DNA of 46,264 nt from positions 21,722 through 67,985 of the forward strand of contig LXQE01000172.1 in the NCBI GenBank assembly GCA_003326195.1, given 5' to 3'. The position numbers were made by a program, and so were the translations under genes. Positions within the stretch are counted from its first letter, which is position 1. Each line of letters begins with the position of its first letter. This document shows, piece after piece, positions 42,302-46,264 of the stretch. This DNA is from Nostoc punctiforme NIES-2108 (GTDB lineage Bacteria; Cyanobacteriota; Cyanobacteriia; Cyanobacteriales; Nostocaceae). The notes under the pieces are model-generated. The model did no database searches, was not told the DNA's origin, and saw nothing but the letters and a program-made list of their open reading frames with translations.

Positions 42302-42387
42302 GCCAGTTGTAGAGTGGGAACTGAACTCTGTTGAGCGCTATATAAATCATGTAGAGGGGTTCTACAGCACTCAACTAAACAACTGGC
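42302..42387. repeat. 86-bp nested inverted repeat
   Basis: Three nested stems share one centre. They are GCCAGTTGT/ACAACTGGC (42302-42310, 42379-42387), GTTGAG/CTCAAC (42330-42335, 42370-42375) and TGTAGA/TCTACA (42350-42355, 42361-42366). It carries no reading frame and lies between two gene remnants. 42388-42515 holds nothing that I can identify. Confidence 0.65.
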
Positions 42388-42515
42388 ATAGCTGGATGTC
42401 AAAAAGCGGGAAGTTTTATCTTTTCCCTCGTACAACTTCTTCACTGTCCCGTTGTGTTGCTAACTCTATTGAAACTGCAACCCAAAGCCATTGGATGCCA
42501 AATTGCCAAAATTGT

Positions 42516-42778
42516 TTAGGGTATCCTCCCATACTCCAACTCCAGAAGCTTCAACAGCTTTTCTTCCACAGCAGTAAGATAAGGTCGATTTACCTTCCCC
42601 AATAACTGCAACAGACTTTTGACTGTCTCCTCAAGTGAATCGGAATACACTCGACTGATGCGATCGCAAATCACCTGCATCTGCTCACACTCGGCAGGCA
42701 GTTAGTGGAAGGACTTCAGGTGTTGCAACCCAACCCGCCATGCCACAGTTTCACGGTACAACTGCATCTTAGCTTAGT
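42516..42778 (-). pseudogene. Decayed member of the multicopy family (copy 4)
   Basis: The minus strand encodes VGLQHLKSFH, an in-frame stop, then LPAECEQMQVICDRISRVYS and SLEETVKSLLQLLGKVNRPYLTAVEEKLLKLLE, ending in a stop at 42516. Only the C-terminal 90 residues survive. The stop replaces the Tyr of the conserved SFNYLPAE. Confidence 0.8.
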
Positions 42779-42781
42779 TGG

Positions 42782-43057
42782 TTGTCCTGGATAACAGTAA
42801 AAGTTCAAAATAGCCTTGTGGATAAAGGTTTTGGTTATGTCCATGAAGTATCCTACTCTCCAGAGTGGATAGTTAAAGAGCATTTGTCTGATTCTATTCC
42901 TTTTAGCCAAGTTGAAGGACCTATAAAAGAGTCAAGAAAGGAGGAGAGAAGAGTTTGGAACAAGCTTAGTTATAATTGTGAGCATTGGGCAAGGCAGATG
43001 TTTTGTGGAGAACCAATATGTACTCAGATTGAAGAATTAAGAAATAACAGGAATTAA
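42782..43057 (+). pseudogene. LRAT/NlpC-like domain fragment
   Basis: The frame of 91 codons, from a TTG, contains WNKLSYNCEHWARQMFCGEP. This resembles the NCEHFA motif around the catalytic Cys of LRAT-type papain-like acyltransferases. The His-containing first half of such a domain is missing, and upstream DNA belongs to a decayed gene. It is probably a 5'-truncated remnant. A short intact protein of other function cannot be excluded. Confidence 0.45.
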
Positions 43058-43139
43058 ACCCTACAAAGATAAATATAATTTAAAAAAATAAATTGTTTAA
43101 TTAATAAAATAACCAAAATCTCAAAATTTTTAATAATAA

Positions 43140-44078
43140 GTGTTAGAAAATTTTAAAAACTTACCCTATTTAAGGTTAGTAGATAAACAAAAATTAACAG
43201 AAGCTTCTGCAATCTATTTCGCTGTAGCTCGCGATCAAGTTCTCTACATTGGTCAAGCAGTAAATCTTAGAAGCCGTTGGCTAAACCATCATCGTTTACC
43301 ACAATTAGAAGCAATTAATCGTCGGTGTGAAATCAAGCTATTTTGGTTAAATTGTTTGCCAATTCAGCTTAATGAACTAGAACGCTTGTACATACAATAC
43401 TATTGCCCAACTTTAAATCAAAGTAAAGTACCTCAAAAAAAGTTGTTACCTAGCTTTCAGATGCTAACACTGTCGCTCAAAAAATTAAACGAGCGAGTGC
43501 TGGTTTTCGGAGTATGTCCTGATAGTGAAAGACTTCCGCTCAAAACAATAGTTATAGGTTATCTGGCTAACTATACAGAAACTCGGCTTGCAACAACATT
43601 AGTTCGGAAGAGTTTGCAAGCTGTAAATAGAAAGCCTAATAGTTTATTTAGATGGATTGAGTACGACCGACTTAGAAATGGCGCTCGTTGGTTAACTAGG
43701 TGCAATGGTATCGAAACAAGGCTGATTCCTTGGTTTGAAGAACGCATTATGCACAACCCTACTATGTACAGAGTCATGGAAGAGAAGCGTTTTGGAGTTT
43801 GGACTTCAATCCCGTTAAATGACTATGAAGCAATGAGGCAAGACGTGAAAGCTATGTCATTTACTGAAAGATTGGAATTAGCGCGAAACTCAGAAATTGG
43901 CTGGCAATTATTTCCTTTGGAATGTGGTTCGCAGTTGAAAGTTGTCAGTGGTGTAGAGCTTCTCTGTCTTACCAGTGAACAGCTAGAAGTATTACTGGCT
44001 AAGAAGCCCTACATACAAGAACAGCATCCAGGTATTTGTGCTATTAATGAAGATCCAGTTCCTAAGTTACTATTTTAG
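43140..44078 (+). CDS. GIY-YIG nuclease-domain protein
   Basis: Residues 22-95 are a GIY-YIG domain. AIYF (24-27) stands for the GIY motif and LYIGQAVNLRSRWLNHH (35-51) contains the YIG motif and the catalytic Arg and His. The Glu in LNELERLYI follows. The remaining 215 residues have no motif that I recognise. GIY-YIG domains make single-strand nicks in homing endonucleases, restriction enzymes and UvrC. It begins with GTG at 43140, after an AT-rich stretch, and is convergent with the next gene, a second GIY-YIG-type protein. Confidence 0.8.
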   Translation: MLENFKNLPYLRLVDKQKLTEASAIYFAVARDQVLYIGQAVNLRSRWLNHHRLPQLEAINRRCEIKLFWLNCLPIQLNELERLYIQYYCPTLNQSKVPQKKLLPSFQMLTLSLKKLNERVLVFGVCPDSERLPLKTIVIGYLANYTETRLATTLVRKSLQAVNRKPNSLFRWIEYDRLRNGARWLTRCNGIETRLIPWFEERIMHNPTMYRVMEEKRFGVWTSIPLNDYEAMRQDVKAMSFTERLELARNSEIGWQLFPLECGSQLKVVSGVELLCLTSEQLEVLLAKKPYIQEQHPGICAINEDPVPKLLF

Positions 44079-44112
44079 AGTTTTTTTATTATTTCCGAAA
44101 TGTCCTGATAAG

Positions 44113-44868
44113 TTATATTTCTGATAATCGGACACTAGACTTAGGGCTAAATTGTCTTAAAAAAGAATCTTTAAAGTATGATTCATCACAACGAATAATA
44201 TAATTTCTTAACTCCGGATCAGCCCTAAACCATTCTCCACTCATTCTTAAATGTCTAAATTTGGTATGGAGGTATGCTTCCAACTCTTGAGATTTTTTAA
44301 CACTATCTACTGGTATAACTTTCAGCATTTGTAAGAGAACTGGACTACTAGTTTGTAGAGATTGTAATCGCTTCTCAACATCGCTAGCTCTACCAATTTT
44401 GATCGCATAGCTATCTGAATTAAAAATGAAATAAATAAATGCTTTATTAGGTTTTATCTTTCCTTCTAGAGAGATACGTTTGTTACCGGGAGTGATTAAT
44501 TGAACATCGCTATCTGCCCATGAAAGCAGCCATGATACAATAGCTTCAGTAGTTAAAGAATATTGTGCATATAAAGCAATATTCTCTCCTTTTATATGAA
44601 GTAGGAATTTTTTCTTCTTGCCTCTAATTTCTGGAGGATGGATATAATAGTGGGACTGGTAGTTAGGTTTAATCCAGGGTAGCTTATCCTCTGGGTGAAT
44701 AGGACAGGAGTAAGGCTCTGGATTAGGAATAGCAATTACTCCAGTATATTTAACAGGAATCTGTAATCTTTGAGCTATATTGTAATCCATCTTTACCCAG
44801 CTTAATCCTTGCAAAATATCCTCTGGGACTTTCTCGATAAAATAGACAGTTAAATTTTGCGTAGGCAT
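44113..44868 (-). CDS. T5orf172/GIY-YIG-type DNA-binding nuclease-like protein
   Basis: The C-terminal part matches the Bacteriophage T5 Orf172 domain of the GIY-YIG clan. AFIYFIFNSDSYAIKIGRASDVEKRLQSLQTSSPVLLQML is followed by LEAYLHTKFRHLRMSGEWFR. The KIGRASDVEKR segment replaces the YIG/Arg part, and GEWF is diagnostic. The first 140 residues contain a CPIHP segment but no other assignable motif. Such proteins occur in phage and mobile-element regions. It is convergent with the GIY-YIG gene, 34 bp apart. Confidence 0.8.
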   Translation of the reverse strand: MPTQNLTVYFIEKVPEDILQGLSWVKMDYNIAQRLQIPVKYTGVIAIPNPEPYSCPIHPEDKLPWIKPNYQSHYYIHPPEIRGKKKKFLLHIKGENIALYAQYSLTTEAIVSWLLSWADSDVQLITPGNKRISLEGKIKPNKAFIYFIFNSDSYAIKIGRASDVEKRLQSLQTSSPVLLQMLKVIPVDSVKKSQELEAYLHTKFRHLRMSGEWFRADPELRNYIIRCDESYFKDSFLRQFSPKSSVRLSEI

Positions 44869-44987
44869 TTGAGAATTTCTAACGTTGTAGGTCGATGGAA
44901 ATTTTTGCTAAATTTTTAAAAATGCTGAAAATATTTTAGTATCTAATTTAACTTAGAAAATAATAATTCAACGCACTGAAATTATCT

Positions 44988-45890
44988 TTAGCCGTATTCA
45001 GACTCCAAAACGCTCAAAAGTTTTTCTTCCACAACAGTAAGATAGGGACGATTCACCTTCCCCAACGACTGCAACAGACTTTTGACTGTCTCTTCCAGCG
45101 AATCGGAATACACCTGATTAATGCGATCGCATATCACCCGCATCTGCTCACACTCGGCAGGCAGGTAATTGTAAGATTTGAGGTGCTGCAACCCAATGGC
45201 GTACTCGCCATCCCACATTCTCACAGTGCAACTGAACTCATTTGCTTGGCTAACAATCCCCCAACAGCCACCCTTGCCTCTCAGTTCAGAATTGTTTTTA
45301 ACAAGGATTTGGCACACTTCGCCGATTTGGTAGGTATTGGGTACTTTTGTCCTTTCCATGATGCGCTGCACAACATCTTTGACGATTCTACCAGTCGGCA
45401 CTTTACCACCAGCAAGTTCTACCGATCTTAGCCACACTTCTTGCTGTTCCTGGGGTTCAAGCTTTGTCATCGATCGCACTTGCCCTTCTGCTGTCGGCAA
45501 AATGTCCACAATTTGTGGACATTTTTGCAAGTTGTCCACAACAACTGCCGCATCAACTAGCTGGTAAGAACGGGAACGATTGTAGCCAAACCTGTCTAAA
45601 CAGTATTCATCAAAGGTTTTGTGCGTGGAGCGATATAATCTGCGATCGCGTAATTCCGTCAGCGCCTTCCCTGCCTCAAAAAACGCTCTTTCCACTTTCC
45701 TTTCCAAGTGCACGCGATCGCTAATTTCCTGCTCGGTTAATTCGGGAATTTCAACAGCAGTAACGGTAATTGTTGCTGTAGCTAGATTTTCCTCAACAGA
45801 GATATCCTCGTTTGCAGAGTTAACAGGTGGTTTTGAATCACTCTTTGCGGCAGAGGTGGCTTTGTTGGTTCTAGAAGGTGGTTTAGGCAT
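44988..45890 (-). CDS. Intact member of the cyanobacterial multicopy family
   Basis: This 300-residue protein is the reference copy for the four damaged ones. An N-terminal low-complexity stretch (residues 1-40) is followed by TVTAVEIPELTEQEISDRVHLERKVERAFFEAGKALTELRDRRLY. A region resembling plasmid or phage DNA-binding helices comes next (THKTFDEYCLDRFGYNRSRSYQLVDAA). The middle has GEVCQILVKNNSELRGKGGCWGIV and a beta-hairpin (FSCTVRMWDGEYAIGLQHL), and the C-terminus two long helices. I do not know its function. The spread of copies suggests a link to a mobile element. It is preceded by a 16-codon frame ending on its start codon (TAATG). Confidence 0.75.
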   Translation of the reverse strand: MPKPPSRTNKATSAAKSDSKPPVNSANEDISVEENLATATITVTAVEIPELTEQEISDRVHLERKVERAFFEAGKALTELRDRRLYRSTHKTFDEYCLDRFGYNRSRSYQLVDAAVVVDNLQKCPQIVDILPTAEGQVRSMTKLEPQEQQEVWLRSVELAGGKVPTGRIVKDVVQRIMERTKVPNTYQIGEVCQILVKNNSELRGKGGCWGIVSQANEFSCTVRMWDGEYAIGLQHLKSYNYLPAECEQMRVICDRINQVYSDSLEETVKSLLQSLGKVNRPYLTVVEEKLLSVLESEYG

Positions 45891-45940
45891 TATTCCACCT
45901 CTAGCTGAACAGTGCTTGAACGAATATCGAGTTGTGCCAT
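45890..45940 (-). CDS. 16-codon leader frame coupled to the following gene
   Basis: ATG at 45940 opens a 16-residue frame whose TAA overlaps the next ATG by one base (TAATG). It could be a coupled leader peptide or the shortened end of an older gene. No family match is possible at this length. Confidence 0.3.
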   Translation of the reverse strand: MAQLDIRSSTVQLEVE

Positions 45941-45970
45941 GATAAGGGTGTAACTATATTGATATTTATT

Positions 45971-46001
45971 CCCCAAACCTTTTACTGAGGTTGGGGTTTT
46001 T
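45971..46001 (+). terminator. Hairpin with T-tract
   Basis: CCCCAAACC (45971-45979) and GGTTGGGG (45989-45996) form a stem, followed by TTTTT on the plus strand. Its orientation does not fit the minus-strand genes to the left, so it may serve a transcript from elsewhere. In 46002-46264 I see no gene, only a small GC palindrome near 46147-46165. Confidence 0.5.
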
Positions 46002-46264
46002 CGTGAGCTTGTTTAGATATATTTGCATCCGTTGCACCTGTGATCGCTGAGTTGTTTTTCAACTTGGGGGACTGCGATGCCTGGAAACTCCTTTGAAGGC
46101 GTGGAAATTCCATAGGTGAATATTAAGCAAATAAAATTGTGGAGGCCGCCCCTTTTAAAGGGCGATTAATTCTCATAGCGCTCAGTAAGGTTGATTATGT
46201 ATCGGTTAGATGTTTCCCTTCTGATAGCTTGATTTTATGAAAAGCAGGCATTGTTATCTACAAC

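Noticed and set aside
45183..45942. Several plus-strand frames opposite the multicopy-family gene
   Set aside because: They are shadows of the minus-strand coding sequence; the same pattern appears opposite each decayed copy.
46147..46165. GC-rich palindrome near the right edge
   Set aside because: It is short, without a T-tract or a neighbouring gene, so no function can be supported.

Overview
The window looks like chromosome or large-plasmid DNA of a filamentous, heterocyst-type cyanobacterium (Nostocales-like). The signs are many HIP1 octamers (GCGATCGC), short tandem heptamer-like repeats, TIGR03985-type WYL proteins, TPR-CHAT and Uma2 proteins, and cyanobacterial CRISPR repeats. This taxonomic call is inference from sequence style, not from a marker gene.

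Left end (1-3.8 kb): a photolyase gene that has lost its C-terminus is joined directly to the 3' end of a truncated cas2. Then come a cas1 C-terminal remnant, an IS200/IS605-type element carrying only tnpB, and a 69-codon cas3' helicase remnant. This is the wreck of a type I (probably I-D) locus. 3.9-17.3 kb: one long minus-strand type III-A operon. In transcription order it holds csx3-AAA, cas10 (GGDD present, no HD motif), csm2 (with a coiled-coil insert), csm3, csm4, csm5, an ABC-type ATPase plus a DUF4435/TOPRIM protein (a PARIS-like pair), cas6, a CARF-HEPN Csx1-type RNase and a single-domain CARF protein. 17.5-20.2 kb: divergent WYL regulator (TIGR03985) and a membrane-anchored CARF protein.

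20.2-31.4 kb: three CRISPR arrays (16, 15 and 11 repeats) sharing the same 3' repeat half. Each has a paralogous leader whose landmarks (TATACT box, a GC-rich inverted repeat, a G6 box) sit at constant distances from the first repeat. Between the arrays lie a Cas6-HTH fusion whose own mRNA leader carries a CRISPR-repeat mimic, cas1-cas2, an RT-Cas1 fusion and an HTH-DUF4384 protein. The cas1 promoter and the RT-cas1/HTH promoter share a TATATGAGTT direct-repeat motif. 31.5-36.9 kb: a 1248-residue TPR-CHAT protease, an HD-hydrolase pseudogene, and a fourth array with a different repeat on the minus strand, probably fed by the lost type I system.

37-46 kb: an accessory zone with one intact, one frameshifted and three decayed copies of a cyanobacterial gene family, a TPR-rifampin ADP-ribosyltransferase fusion, a pilin-like protein, a NucS-like nuclease, a VapC pair and two GIY-YIG proteins. 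Small palindromic elements have inserted into HIP1 sites in two members of the paralogous family.

Working model (inference): Cas10-Csm senses phage RNA and makes cyclic oligoadenylate. Csx1, the small CARF protein and the membrane CARF protein respond, and Csx3-AAA degrades the signal. The ATPase/TOPRIM pair and TPR-CHAT would add abortive-type outputs. Spacers would be acquired by RT-Cas1 and Cas1-Cas2 under a shared regulator.
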